Below, in pieces: positions 47,640-60,163 of a stretch of DNA of 64,000 nt. The translations under genes were made by a program, and so were the position numbers. Under the pieces are notes generated by a model. That model saw nothing but the letters and a program-made list of their open reading frames with translations, was not told the origin of the DNA and searched no databases. The stretch covers positions 1-64,000 of the forward strand of contig JALIZF010001352.1 in NCBI GenBank assembly GCA_029948255.1. The letters run 5' to 3'. This DNA is from Telmatactis stephensoni (lineage: Eukaryota > Cnidaria > Anthozoa > Actiniaria > Isophelliidae). The stretch's first letter is position 1. Every line of letters begins with the position of its first letter.

Positions 47640-48755
47640 GTTGTCCGGCTATTTTGCGGGCTGCGGGTTGCAGGCCTAAATTTGCGGGTTGCGGGCCAAA
47701 ATTTGCGGGTTGCGGGCTAAAAATTTGCGGGCTTGAGAAAAATGTAGTCGTTTTGAATAAAACAAGCTTCCCCAGTAGTTTAAAAAGTCGTAGCTGATTA
47801 GCTTGTTAAAAAGATAAGTTATATATTAAAAACAACATAAAAACCAGACGTCAAAAACGCAAACATTGACGTTGCCCCTGAACTTACTGGGTTAAAAATC
47901 TGTACAATCACTATAAAGGGTGAGTCAAGTTTTGAAGTCCCTTTAGCAGATTATACTCGATACCTGTCACAATCCGAATTTTGAGTCAGCAGTGTCTGTA
48001 AACCAACTCTATCATCAAACACAAAAATGTTTTTTGGTCAAACACGTCACAAAGTTGAACAATCAACGGACCGGGATATATCTTTCATCGTGGCACATCC
48101 CAGATCGCGCACGGTTGTGTGGTACAGTAAGTGTCGTGAGTGTGCCAGTTGTTCTGGGCGTCATGCCGGTGATTCAAATCGGGAGATGAGGAGCTGGTGC
48201 CGTTCATGAACACAACAGTTTCGCCTTATTCGGCTAAGTGGGTTTTTAATTAACATGAATATGCTGCTATAATGGTATTTCTGACGTTCTGTCCGCACAT
48301 TAGTCAAACTCTCTTAATAACCTAACCTCATCCCCCTCTTTCAATCTCTCTTTTGCTTCCTCTCTACGTGATCCACGTTAAGTATCCCACAGCGTTTAAT
48401 TGTTAATTGGATAAATTAGGGGATCACAGCGAGATCACAACAGGATCACCACATATCGAGTGTCATCTTATCAAAAAAGCAATCTAGATCTGTCCGGAAT
48501 ATTTCATCCAGTGCATCTGTAAATGAGCAATCTGTTGTCTGTTTTATTTTGGGTTTAAATATTTTAGTTCGTGTAGCCCTAAACACCCCCTTCATACGTT
48601 ACACATTGCTGATTTGCAGTGACAGCTTTACAAAATAACACCAGTAAGTCGGCACGTTGACTTTATTTTGGTCACTGGTTCATTTAAGTAACATTTTTCT
48701 CGCAACCAGCAAATTTTGGCCCGCAACCCGCAAATATTGGCCCGCAACCCGCACA
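47640..48755. mobile_element. TIR element with TTGCGGG subrepeats
   Basis: The left arm has three to four TTGCGGGTTGCGGGCCAAAA units. The right arm has the complementary ATTGGCCCGCAACCCGCA units (48,708-48,755). GGACACCT-type repeats flank both sides (47,510-47,630; 48,798-48,810). An internal frame at 48,027-48,209 contains 'CRECASC', but no domain is recognised. Confidence 0.
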
Positions 48756-48833
48756 TTAGTCCAACTCATGGCAATGAAGAGTTCATATTGGTCTCAAAGG
48801 TGTCCATCTTTGAGAGAGTTCGCTGTATAATAA

Positions 48834-48981
48834 GCAATTATTGGATGAGGTCGAGTAGGATATGGGGAATTATTAAGGCCGAGGTTTGTGTTATCTACCG
48901 AAGCCAAAGGCTGAGGCAGATAACACAAACCGAGGCCTTAATAATTCCCCATATCCTACGAGAAACGAATCCAATAATTGT
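48834..48981. mobile_element. Near-perfect 148-bp foldback
   Basis: CAATTATTGGAT and AGGATATGGGGAATTATTAA with GGCCGAGGTTTGTGTTATCT are mirrored by AGATAACACAAACCGAGGCC, TTAATAATTCCCCATATCCT and ATCCAATAATTG. The loop is about 20 bases. It is a MITE-type hairpin. Confidence 0.
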
Positions 48982-49269
48982 TTTTAATTATTATTTTTTG
49001 AAAATAATTCTTACTCAGTTGTGCTTTGTTGACAAGAATACATGCAAATCTTGAAGTTATAACTTAGCGTGACGTCATACCGCAAGCTAATATTCCATAT
49101 TCGAGAAAATTACGTCATAACTTCGAATAATGGTTTTCAACATTTTCATAACTCCAAATTTGGGCAGCTAGCCGGCGACTATGGTAATTTATCTGGTGGC
49201 TCTTAGCCAATCAAAACTCTTGAATTATTTTCAAAATATAATAAGAAACATTATCTATCCAAGCCATTG

Positions 49270-49725
49270 GGTTTGCCTGTATAAAATGAGTCTTTTTAAA
49301 GTGCCTAGCAAATCCTTTTGAATCTAGAAATACATCATATAAATAAACGTTTTATATAAATATTTCTGAATAAAATCAACTCCTCTCTGAGAATTAAGCA
49401 ATTCAAATCTGAAAATGCAAATGAGATGATGTCAAAGCAGGAATTATTAAATATACAAATACACTAGAAAAAATTATACTATTTTTCTATTTGCAAAACA
49501 ATCTCATTGCTAAAGTAAAAGGTATGGTGAGTATTTTTGCTACTTAACTGAAATGCACTTGTTTCAGAACTAGAATCAAAATCAAGCAAATTTTTGCTTT
49601 GACGCCATCTCATTTGCATTTTCAGAAATGTTTATATAAAACGTTTATCTATATGATTTATTTCTAAATTTAAAAGGATTTGGCTAGGCTTTAATACCAC
49701 CTAACCCTTTCAGGCACACCTACTT
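49270..49725. mobile_element. TIR element, about 455 bp
   Basis: GTGCCTAGCAAATCCTTTTG at the left faces AAAAGGATTTGGCTAGGC at the right. Pairing continues through ATAAACGTTTTATATAAA and CTGAAAATGCAAATGAGATG / CATCTCATTTGCATTTTCAG. There is no ORF. Confidence 0.
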
Positions 49726-51377
49726 CTTTGGGAAAACCTAGTGAGAAGAACTAAGTAGCTCGGCATCAATATGTATTTGGGACATTTTGATACAAAATTT
49801 ATAAAATTTAATCACAGGGACATACATTTTCTAGAATAGTATAGCATAGATGTCATTAGATAAGAGTGTTGTTCTGTGTGTGTGTCATGTAAGACTAGAG
49901 ATTGTAGACATTTCTTGGGCATTAAATGTAGTCAGTAGTCAATTATTCCATTTGGTAATGGGTAATTAGAAGCAGTAATATTTCTTTCACTTATAGCTGT
50001 TCAATATGTAGGAAATGATGTGATTTGGAGGAAATGTATTTTTGTACCTTATTATACAACAGACAAGGAAACTGTATTTTTTCATCACAGAAACGGGCTT
50101 TAGGACACAGGCCTTTAGCAATAGGGACTGAGATACGATCACAGAGATGCAATGTGCAGCTTTTCACCAAACTTTTAGTATGACTCAGGAAAAATTCACT
50201 TATTTTTGCGACTTTTTCTGCGCGCAACTGTTAAGGGTTGAACACACGGTGCAACGAAAGTTTTGCTCCCTGATCACGCTCCCTGATTTAACAAACTCCC
50301 GCAGCATGCTCCCTCGTGTGTACTGGTTGTGCAAAATGACCCAGGAGCGCGTTGCGGGAGCAAGCTCTCTCAAGTGTACCGGTCTATATGGTGCCCTCAA
50401 CGTTGCATGCAAGAAAAGCTACATCGTGTGTTCGGGTCTTAATTGACACAAGTAGAGCTAGTAAAAGGATATTGTTGAGCTAGCTTGTAATTGCCGACTA
50501 GTTGAAATGTACTGAAAGATCCCTAAAGGGTCCTGGAAACAAGAGGCAAAGCCATTTAAAACGTTTAGTGATATAAGTAAGTTTGTAAGTGGGATTTTCT
50601 TTATTGTAGTTAGAAAATGTTGCAAATTAAGAAATTTTCAAATATATCGTTTTCAATAATGTGTTATTTGTCATTTAAGAATCATCAAGCTTATCATAAA
50701 GAAATAATTGTATGTAATATGAATAAAAACAGCTCACAGTTTGTAGTATTTTGGTAAAAGGATAGAAGAGGCATAAAGGTAGTCTCCGCAGCCCTTTCAA
50801 GGCTAATCACGCAACGCTCCCTCGCGTTGCGTGACAAGCCAGCTGAAAACGCCACCGCACGGTCACGGACGGTTACAGCTGTAGGAATTTCGAATGTTTT
50901 TATAGACATCACGGTATTGACACGGTCACTGCACGGCGCGGTCCGTTTCACACTCATCGGAAATCTGCTCAATTTTGTGCCAATACTTGGCAGGAAGGAG
51001 AGCGAAACAATTTGTTGCCATCCCATCATGTTCTTTACGCTAAGTAGAATAAAATTAATACAATCACTTCGGCGTATAATACTTCTAACATGGTTCGATC
51101 TCATCCTTGTTTCTATTACCCTCTCGATCATCATTTGTAAAATATTTGGGAGTTTATTCTGAGAATTGAACTGGCGACCTGTTTGCGGCAAGTTTTGGTT
51201 TTTTTTAATTTTAGTTTTTAATTGGTGCCAAGGCTTTATACTGAATATTAAAAAACAGTTTCTTCTCGTCAATCTGCGCTATTCCCGAGATTTTAGCTTT
51301 GTCTACGGGGAAAACGCATCAAAACAGCTAGAAACCATGGTAGAGGAAAAGGTGAAAAAGAACCAATTAGTATAGGA

Positions 51378-51660
51378 AATCGCACGATCTTGAGTACAAT
51401 TCGGAATAAATAGGTACGAGTAATGTTTTGAAAGTTCTCAAAATAGGACGAGCCTTTAGGCGAGTCCTATTTGAGAGTTTTCAAAACATTACGAGTAACT
51501 ATTAATTCTGAATTGTACGAGAAGATCGTGCGATTTTTTATTTATAATACACTATCGTTGCCATAGCGACTTAATAGGTACTCTACAGAGTACAATTAAC
51601 GATATAATTGTACTCCTCTCGTCCAATCAGAATCGAGTAATTTTGTATAGTGTATTATAA
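51378..51660. mobile_element. Foldback pair, AAATCGCACGATCTT arms
   Basis: Left GAAATCGCACGATCTTGAGT, CGAGTAATGTTTTGAAAG and AATAGGACGAGCC are mirrored by GGCGAGTCCTATTTGAGAG, TTTTCAAAACATTACGAG and AAGATCGTGCGATTT. A second inverted pair, TATAATACACTAT / TAGTGTATTATA, encloses 51,544-51,656. Confidence 0.
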
Positions 51661-51826
51661 AATTTGAAAGCAAATGCGGCGCGCGCTTTCTTTGGTGTCG
51701 TCAAAAAGCGCGCTTACATAAAACTGTAAACAGAAATTTACAAACAAACAAACAAAACAAAAACAAAAAACAAAACAAAAAAACTGAGATTAAATGAATA
51801 GTTGCAGATAAATGAATGGCCAACTT

Positions 51827-52496
51827 CAGGGTTCGTACGGCCTCCTGGAAATCCTGGAAAATCCTGGATTTTTATTTTCCTCCTGGAAAAGTCCTGGGTT
51901 TTAATTAACCCGGGGGGGGGACTTCATTGTTAAAAGTCGATCGGGTATGCTCGTCGGAAATGTAAAAAAAAAACTTATAAGATACTGGAAGTCTTTTAAG
52001 AAGGGCGTGCTTAAGAGATACCAGCGATAACAACACTATCATGATGAATATAAAATTGAACGGTCGACACGCTTTTGTTGGGCAAATTTCTTCCATTTGA
52101 GAACAAGATAATAAGTGATGAGCTGTATTTATTGATACCCTAAGAGAGACCAGGAAATGCCAAAACTCTAAACTTACCAAATCGCTGAGTTTTACCCCTA
52201 AGAGATACGACGAGCATACCCAGATTCTTTTACAATGGAGTAACATAGATAACTTCCTGGAGAACTCCTGGAAAACAGGAACGAATAAGCTAAGTGTACG
52301 TACGTTTATTGTGCATCGATAGTTATATGTTCGCGTAATTTAGCTCCTATTACATCCCTTAACGCAGCCAGAAATTCAAATGTATCTTGCTTGAGTGAAC
52401 TAGTGAAAAACTTCTACTGGGAAAACTCCTGGAAATAATCTGAAATCCTCCTTGAGACTCCTGGATTTATTGAATTTTCTGGGCGTACGAACCCTG
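51827..52496. mobile_element. CAGGGTTCGTACG-ended element with nested repeat
   Basis: CAGGGTTCGTACG and its complement form the ends, flanked by CAACTT on both sides (51,821-51,826 and 52,497-52,502). Inside the ends are 'cctcctggaaatcctggaaaa' subrepeats in both orientations. A nested repeat with ATGCTCGTCG (51,949) and CGACGAGCAT (52,209) ends lies within, related to 31,980-32,345. Confidence 0.
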
Positions 52497-53384
52497 CAAC
52501 TTTATTAAGAACAGAGTTTAGGACTGGGGCAAACTTGGAATGAAACGTATTTTGAAATCGTTACTACGGACAGCTATTCGGCCTACAAATGCAGTGTTTA
52601 CATTTGCCATGAGAATCTCCCAATCCGAAGTCGCCGGCTCTCGGGATGAAATTGATTACTACAAACATGCAACAAATTCCCTATTGAAAGAGATCCAGAG
52701 TAGCAATCTACAACAGATGCCTTTGCAAACTCGTTTATGACATAGGCAATTGAACGATAGATTGGAAAAATGATGGAATTGGAAGGGCTGTCACACTTGA
52801 CTTTATGTCGGACAAATTTATTGACACTTCACAATTCAGTTTTTTGTTTGTTTGTTTTTCAATAGAAGAAATGAGAGCTTCTCTCAAGAGGTGAACAATG
52901 CTGTATGAGAAAGTTCCTCATAAGAAATATTTCCAGAAACTTCCATTATACTTTTGCATGGTTTAATGTCAAAGAACTTAGATCGAAGTTATGCACAGTT
53001 CAAAGTAGAGGATTTTGTATGTATTTGTGCTTGGAAGCCTTGGTGGCCTCGTTTTGATGCATCCTCAAAATTTAAATCCTCCTATCTTGTTAAGGGTTTG
53101 TTACAAGTTTACAAACTCGCACACATCTAAATCAACAACCTTCATAATAATATTCCAAAATAATGCAACCCGAGAAAGATCCTAGCCTCCTCCGCAGGAA
53201 ACTCTTTTGAGTTTTATTGCTTTTGGGCTGCACGAGCGATCTTTTGCTTGCACAGGCGACGCGATTTTTTGAAATCACCGACGTGGTTAGTAGCTACACA
53301 AGCGAGAAGTGCTGGCACCAAATGCTCACAATAAAGGCGGCGTGACATGAAAGACTGGTTTTCTTAAACAAGTAACTTTATGGT

Positions 53385-53830
53385 GTATGAAATTTTATAA
53401 CATAGTTACAACGCGCACTCTGATTGGCCAGAAAGCTATGAACTATTTGCCCATGGGCTGCACTGCGCGCGCACTTTATATCTTCGTCGTCGTCTTTTTC
53501 AAATCGTTCGTTTTTAAGATGGCGACACATATAACGCGCGCTCTGATTGGCTGAAAAATCTATGAAATATTTCCCCATGGGCTGCACGGCTCCGTTTTTA
53601 ACGTTCTAGGCTCTGTTATAAATCAATTAGACAACAGAAAGCCGTTTGCCCATTGCGTTATAGACGCACTTGCGAAAATGTAAAGAACTCTTAACAAGCT
53701 AGAGTCGCACTCGGCTACGCCTCGTGCCACTCTTACGTTTGTTAATCGTTCTTTATATTTTCTCTCGTGCGTCTATAACGCCATGGGCGCGCGGCTTTCT
53801 ATTGTCTAATTGATAGATAACGTTGATGAT
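53385..53830. mobile_element. Foldback MITE, CGCGCGCTCTGATTGG family, tandem heads
   Basis: Two heads, ACAACGCGCACTCTGATTGG (53,409) and ATAACGCGCGCTCTGATTGG (53,532), each precede CCCATGGGCTGCAC. The palindrome pairs AATTAGACAACAGAAAGCCG with CGGCTTTCTATTGTCTAATT, and the center carries GAACTCTTAACAAGC-type pairing. It lies immediately downstream of the GPCR stop. Confidence 0.
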
Positions 53831-53934
53831 ATCAAAAATCTTGTCGCCTTTGCAAGCAAAAAGTCGTCCGTGTTTTAGCCGCGGCTTTAGCAATAGCCAC
53901 TATGAACTGAAAGTCGTGTATAAGCGACGGTATG

Positions 53935-56900
53935 TCATTGGAAATTTTCACCATTGTTAGTAGTCCCATTGACCGTTCTATCATGTGTTTGACTTATCGC
54001 TGACCTGGATCTCAGGGAAATATCAGCAATAACATTTGGTTTACTGACAAAACGATTTATCCTGTAATGCAAAGCCTGACGAAATCTTGCATTCCTAAAC
54101 GCGTATAACAGAGGATTCAAAAAGCCATTAAAACTTAAACACAGCATTGGCAAAACTCCAACAAGTACGTTACGAGCTTCCACTGTAATGTTCTTCTTGA
54201 AGATGTCCGTGAGAAGCCAGAGTAGGGCAATCACGATGGGAGTGAGAAAGAAAACCATGTTAGTTAATACAAGGATTAAAATTCGTCCAGCAATCTTAGC
54301 ATCGCGTTTTACTCCCATTTGATGGCTGGAATGCCTAACGAAGGCAAATATTCGTATGTATAGTGGTATTGTTAGGAAATACAGTAGTACTCCTATTACT
54401 GCTAAAGATACACTGTACATAAATGTACTGGGAACTTCTTTGGAAGGCTGCAATGGTACACAGTACGTATTTGTGACGTAAGACCCCTGTCCAACCAATG
54501 GAAGAATTGCTGCTGCTATAGCAACCAACCACGTGATGCAGATACAGCAGAGAGCATTGAAAGGCGTTGGTTTTAAGTGTGGTTTCATGGAGTAGATGAT
54601 TGTCAGGTAACGTTCGATGGTAAGGAGAACCGATGTCAGGATTGTCCCAAATTGTCCCAAAACCCACATAAATCCCAAAACAGAGCAAAGTCCATTGAGA
54701 TAATTCAAAAACCCTGTATAAGTAGAGCTTTGTCTTGCTATGGTAATAGTTATGCTGTAAACGGCAATCAACAGGTCGCTGAAAGCCATGTTTGACACCA
54801 GCAACATTGCAATGTTGTTTTTAAGGGGGCTGGTGAGTGTTATGGTTACCACGGTAACGTTAAGAACAATTGAAATAATACTAATTACGTATTCTAGATA
54901 AAGAATCATATTATCGGTGTCCCAGCAACGATGACTTTTAGTTCCTTTGATTTGAGATTCATAACACTTCTTGTTAGTTGCAAAGCACTCTGGGTAAAAT
55001 CCGTGCCTGGCAAATTTCTGTGTTTCCATGGAGACGGCATACTCAGTTCCTCTACAATGCCATATAACGTATTCACCGTAGTGACCCTTACTATATTGTG
55101 TAGTTTTATTACTATAATTCCTGACAAGATTGCAATCAAAGCATTCTTTGTTCCACGTAAGACCTTTAATTTCCTGAAGAGAATCTACGCTGAGTAATCC
55201 GTCTGTCGGCATCCATGCGGGATTTCTTGACATGTCAATGGTTTGTAAGGATGTCAACTGAGATGAAACGTTATCATCTTCCCAAAGCTTTATCTTGTTT
55301 TGTGCAAGATCCCTTCAAAGAAATTGAAAAATGCACGACGTTATTAAAGACCAGGGGCGGATTTAGGGGAGGGGTGCAGGGGGTGCGCACGCCCTCCTGA
55401 GAGGACTTTGGGCCCTTTTCCTCTCTATGTTTTTCTGAAATACCCTCTCGATAGTTTTCAATTTCTTTAACGCTGCAGCCCCTTCTCTAAAAAATAATAC
55501 TGGGTGCATTTCTCCTTGAAGAAAATCTATCCTGGATCCGCCCCTGAAGACTGTGGTTATGATTAATGCATCTGAGATTATATACACACTAATCTCAAAC
55601 CTGGGATAATCTGATTCAAATGCATCGGCTTTTTTTTTTTCAGTTTTCAAAACATGTACCATGACAAAAAATGTACCATGCATTTTAGAAGGTGGACTAA
55701 AGGCGGCCAAAGCTCATAAAAATGTATACATTTTCAATCTGTAAAAACGCATAACTGTGGACGGGACATAAGTAATTTTAAACCAAACTTTCTCTGAGTC
55801 TCGTTCGCAAAGATTAATAATAATAATTTTATTTATATAGCGCTAAAATCCACTAATTGTCCAAAGAGCTCTCTAAAGTAAATACTATAGTATTATACTA
55901 AAGTATAATCTTGTTACCACGGCTATGCACTGCAGCTGTGCTGGATGACAAGGACAAAAGAATTTCTTTCCCGAATGTGTTTGGATTGTTTCTATAGCTC
56001 GTGTAAAATCATTTTATTGCAAGTTCCTGTCAATATGGTCGTTGTCACGTGATTCTGTGTAGACAACAATATCAAAGTGAACATCTGACAAAGTGCTTTT
56101 TGCTATGTTAACTCAATAAATACTTACAGGTTCTGAAGGTTTTTTAGTCCTTTGAATGCATTTTCGGCAATGAAAGTAATACTGTTATCTGATAATGTCC
56201 TGGATAAACAAAAAGGTAGAAGAATGAACAAATTGCAATAAATAAAGCAATTCAACTAATTTACGATAACGCAAGCTGACTTACACATCCAAAGAAAGCT
56301 TGCATGTAAACGAGCTCAAGTTACCTTAGTAACTTGCGCGAACACATGCAGTCATCTTGCGAGTGTGTTTTGTGCAATTTGTAAATATAATTTTGAGTTT
56401 GTCCGTGGATCATATTAAAGTATCTCAATTAAAGTGTCTCAAGGAGTTTTTCCAATATTTTAGCTGCTTACTTCTAGCTCATGGTCTACTCTCTACGCAG
56501 TGCAATTATCACTGTACAGGAGAGAGAGAGAGTACAGGAGGTCCCTTTAGTTGTTCAACTGATGTCAATTTGAATGGGTCACGGTATTGGCATGGGCAAT
56601 TTATTAAATCTAAGAAGAACTTAAGTGCTTTTTGTGTATAAAGTAACTGTACTTACAAGTTAATCAAACGCGAGAATCCTGCAAACGCTGATGGTGAAAT
56701 GGTATAGAGATTTGCTTGCTCGATGATTCTGTATGGATTTGATGACAAGAAAATAGAGCATCAACTAATTAAAGAATCATGATATAATTACAAGTAAATG
56801 TAAGAGCTCGGGGCTAGTGAGGACATAAGTGTACTATCCGTCTTTGGAACGGTGTTATAATAGCACTACCCGAGATATAGCGAGTTACAAAAGATTTAAG

Positions 56901-58764
56901 AAATTAAAGTAATAATTAATTCACAATTGAATAAGCAACATTCAATTGATCATTTTGCCTGTAAGTAAGACATCATTGATTTTATTGTTGTTGTTTTTTT
57001 AATTTATCCACAAGTACAATTATTTTGCCTTTATAGAGGGCTACCATACTAAAGTACTTGGTAACAAGTAATGATGCTTTTACCCTCGTTAAATAAAGTC
57101 TCATCATTATCATCATTTTGACGTCATCTGTGCATCTATTAGATTACATTCGCACGGAAAAATGGAATCTACATTTGTTAAATAAAGTTCAAAAATATAG
57201 AATTATGAATCAGAGTAGCTGGGAAATCAAAGATCAACAACATCATCCATTTACATGATCTTATGCCATTTCTGAATGAAGCCAAGAGCAAAGAATATCA
57301 AGCAGTAATTATGAATGAATGAATGAACTAATGAATAAATAAATGGATGGATGGATGGATGGATGAATGAGAACATGAACGAATGGATTGATATGTGGAT
57401 GGATGGATGAAAAAAACGAAAGAATAATATTGAACGAGTAAGTTAATACAATAAGTCAAAATTCAAAATCCTAAATGACCAAGTGAGTAGAAAACACGAA
57501 TACTGATGCCTAACTTAAAGAACCGCTAATCACCAGGCGATTAACAGCTTAAAGAAAGCAATTAAAAAGCCGTCGTTCTGTCTTTTAGTAAGAAACTAAA
57601 TCCATCTTTCTAGATAGCCAAAGATAACCAAATTAACATCAAAATGGCAACATTGAATCATACATGCAAGAAAATATACTTGACTGGGTTTTATTGCACT
57701 TAATGTAAGTCTAGCAAAGTACTAAAATTCACGAGTTACAATTGAAAAAGAAAAACAAACTCAAATTCATTTTGATGTGTATTCATCTGCACAGGTGAAG
57801 GAAATTGATGAAAAAATTTAAAAAAATTCAAAATTACTGTAAGTTAACAATTTAGCTGAAAATAACTTGTAACGATTATTACATATATAGATATTAAAAT
57901 TTAGATACCCCACAGCAATGTTATATATAAGCGCAGCTATCAAAAATATGTTCTAGCTGTCAAAAGACAAGCTGTTTTCGCCTGTCCCTGTCTGTATACA
58001 CACAGAAAATATTGAAAGGAATATTTACGCGTTTAGTGTTTGATAAATCATTGTTGACTTCATAAAATAGGATTTCCATTGGATCTAAGTTTTGTGACTC
58101 AAAAAAAAACGTTCAAAATAAAAATTAGAAAAGAAACAAGAAATAAGAAATGTACACTCTCAGACTCCCGACCCTCGCGATCAAAGACCAAATTTGAAAG
58201 ATTTAAAGAAATTATTTATCAAGCAGTTGTTTCAAGTTGAGAGTGGTGACATCCCTATACATTAGATAAATCCTTATCTAGTAGATAAGTTAATTGGGAA
58301 GCGATCATTTATCTATTAGATAAGAATTTCTCCAACTGATAACGCTACTACTCTTCTTGCATCCGAGGCCGGGGTAGCAATCAAAAATTTTCGATTCGTC
58401 GACGCTCGTTTTTTTGTTTTTTTGTTTTTTTGCTATGGTACTCTATGGATTTTTTCTTGCCTGCTATTCTAGCTTATAGCCACAAATATGTATTTATAAC
58501 ACTGCAAATTCTAGTCCATTTTTTAAATATTATGATAGCTTACAGTGTAGTGACGTTACTTGGTTCCAATATATACTTGATCAGGTCTTCGATTCTTTGG
58601 ATTTTACAAGACGCTGTAATGAGTTGTTGACTTTCTCCATCAAACTCCACAATACAGTCACACGGCGACATGCAAATTGCTTCCGCCGACAAATTTCGAC
58701 TTTGAGCGAAGCCAAATGAGGCGAAAAAGAAGAACAATGCATTACCAAACCGTAAGATCATCAT
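53935..58764 (-). CDS. LRR-ectodomain rhodopsin-family GPCR (LGR/relaxin-receptor-like)
   Basis: Cell-surface receptor of 580 residues from four exons: 58544-58764, 56657-56728, 56128-56199 and 53935-55312. All introns are phase 2. The start MMILRFGNALFFFFASFGFA is a signal peptide, followed by a Cys cluster (CMSPCDC) like an LRR N-cap. The two middle exons are exactly 72 bp, one LRR each (SPSAFAGFSRLINLTLSDNS, ENAFKGLKNLQNLDLAQNKI), the hallmark exon size of LGR receptors. The last exon adds a final LRR, a Cys-rich hinge (ECFDC) and a seven-TM domain with SNMAFSDLL (TM2 Asp), TIERYLTI (DRY variant), extracellular CSVL/TYCVP Cys pair and NPLLYAFRN (NPxxY variant), then a short Ser/Thr tail. 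Only about three LRRs are present, fewer than in LGR4-6, TSHR or RXFP receptors. The ligand is unknown. A start at the adjacent Met (58,761) is equally possible. Confidence 0.
55352..55546. mobile_element. CAGGGGCGGAT-ended hAT-type MITE
   Basis: CAGGGGCGGATTTAGGGGAG at the left and ATCCTGGATCCGCCCCTG at the right are inverted. The flanks share AAGAC (55,347-55,351; 55,547-55,551). CAGGGGCGG ends are typical of short hAT-derived elements. It is in the last GPCR intron. Confidence 0.
55812..55905. repeat. TTTATTTATATAGCGC dispersed repeat
   Basis: 'taataataataattttatttatatagcgctaaaatcc...caaagagctc' is a sequence type often seen dispersed in marine invertebrate genomes. Only one copy is visible here; the assignment is from memory. 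Confidence 0.
56990..57115. repeat. Possible LINE or SINE 3' tail
   Basis: GGGCTACCATACTAAAGTAC and CCCTCGTTAAATAAAGTCTC end in ATCATTATCATCAT. The layout (AATAAAG followed by a short trinucleotide tail) is like the 3' end of a non-LTR element, as at 31,880-31,912, but no coding remnant is seen. Confidence 0.
57116..57184. repeat. Solo arm of the 25,840-26,166 foldback
   Basis: TTGACGTCATCTGTGCATCT, ATTAGATTACA and GCACGGAAAAATGGAATCTA match the right arm of the element at 26,105-26,166. The left arm is absent. Confidence 0.
57310..57415. repeat. GAAT/GGAT tetranucleotide repeats
   Basis: (AATG)n then (GGAT)n in the large GPCR intron 1. Confidence 0.
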
Positions 58765-59041
58765 CTGTTGAAGATAAAACTTAACGTTACTTTCAACGAG
58801 CAAGTAAGTGGTTAATATTTTTGAAAAGCCCTATCAAGAATACAGGTGTCTGGTGCTTCTAATCACGGTTCTGAATGTCGAACGGAAACTCATTTGTGCA
58901 TTGTCAAAAGAAAATTGATGTATATGTCGTTTGTATTTGACATTTGTGAGAACAATGTGATCACCCAGATGGGTGGTAATTGAACTGAGTGGATACAAAA
59001 ATATATTGGTATAGCACTTTTCTTTTGAACATCGAAAACTT

Positions 59042-59371
59042 AATAAAAGGAAGAATGAAAAAAGGAAAGAAAGAAAGAAAGAACAACGAAAAATTGGAAA
59101 ATAGGAAAGTAAGGGAAAAAGAGAAGAAAGAAGCAAGCAGGAAAGATACAAAGTAAAAATAATAAACATTGAAAATGAAATAAAAGAAGGTTACATGTAA
59201 AAGGAAGAAAGAAAAACAAAGAAAGAATGGTAGAAAGAAAGAAAGACGGAAAGTAATGGATAAATAAGAGAGGAAAGAAGCAAGCAAGCAAGAAAGTAAG
59301 AAAGTAAAAAGAATAAAAGAATGAAAGAAAGAAAGAGATAAAGAACGGAAGAAAGCCGAAAGAAAGAATAA

Positions 59372-59404
<33 letters not shown>

Positions 59405-59620
59405 GGATGGATGGATGGAAAGAAAGAAAGAATAAAAAACGAAAGAAAGTAAGAAGGAAGGAAAGAGAGAAAAAAGAAGGAAAGAATATAATAAAAGAAC
59501 GAAAGGACTAGAAAGAAAGAACGAAAGAAAGTAAGAAGGAAGGAAAGAAAGAAAGAAAGAAGAAAAGAAAGAAAAAGGGAGAGAGAAATTAAAGACAGAA
59601 AGAAAGTAAGTAAGTAGGAA
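59042..59620. repeat. (GAAA)n-rich purine tract
   Basis: Degenerate GAAA/GGAA repeats run for nearly 580 bases with a GGAT block at 59,404. The 83- to 220-codon minus-strand frames made of Phe/Leu/Ser are artefacts. Confidence 0.
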
Positions 59621-60163
59621 CATAGCGAAAAACGTATTGCAGTTAGATAACTCTTTCGGTTCAAACGAAATCCACTGCTTTTTGATTAAACTAAGTAAAA
59701 CATTGTGAATACTAGAATGATTGATGAGGAAAGCTATAAATCATAGGCTAGCTAATCTAAACGAGAAATTAATAATACATGGATGACAAGTTCAATAAAT
59801 TATTTAAATGTAATAACCGGATAATCAATTTGAAGGCTAAATGTCTATATAAGTCAAGAGGAACCGTGTGGCACCTATTTGAGAAGTTTAATTTTGCGGA
59901 TAGCGATGTTTTGCGTTTGTGTTAGAGTGTTTTTCTTTCTTAATGGGAATTAATTTTTGCGATTTTCATTGTGTCACGTACAATTTTTTTGCAGCTTGTA
60001 GTGCAATATAGTGACTGATCGCTGTATATTCCTGGAAGATTGTGTAATTTCGTCTCTTTGTTTTGAAAAACAGATGCATGTTTTGCAGTAAATAAGATAT
60101 TATACATGTACTGATTGTTATGCAAGATTATTTCCGAAGTGAAGTCGTAGATGTTATTATATG

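Larger units (their letters stand above)
47199..53934. other. Gene-free, repeat-dense region between PGM3 and the GPCR
   Basis: It contains TIR or foldback elements at 47,640-48,755, 48,834-48,981, 49,270-49,725, 50,237-50,432, 51,378-51,660, 51,827-52,496 and 53,385-53,830, plus a dispersed repeat at 50,830-50,970. One 66-codon frame (52,540-52,740) has normal composition but no support. No gene is called. GPCR 3'UTR sequence must lie just below 53,935. Confidence 0.

Noticed and set aside
52540..52740. 66-codon plus-strand frame beginning MKRILKSLLRTAIRP
   Set aside because: Composition is normal, but there is no splice context, homology or promoter that I can support.
58834..59664. Several minus-strand Phe/Leu/Ser frames of up to 220 codons
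   Set aside because: They translate the GAAA purine tract; low complexity with no domain pattern.
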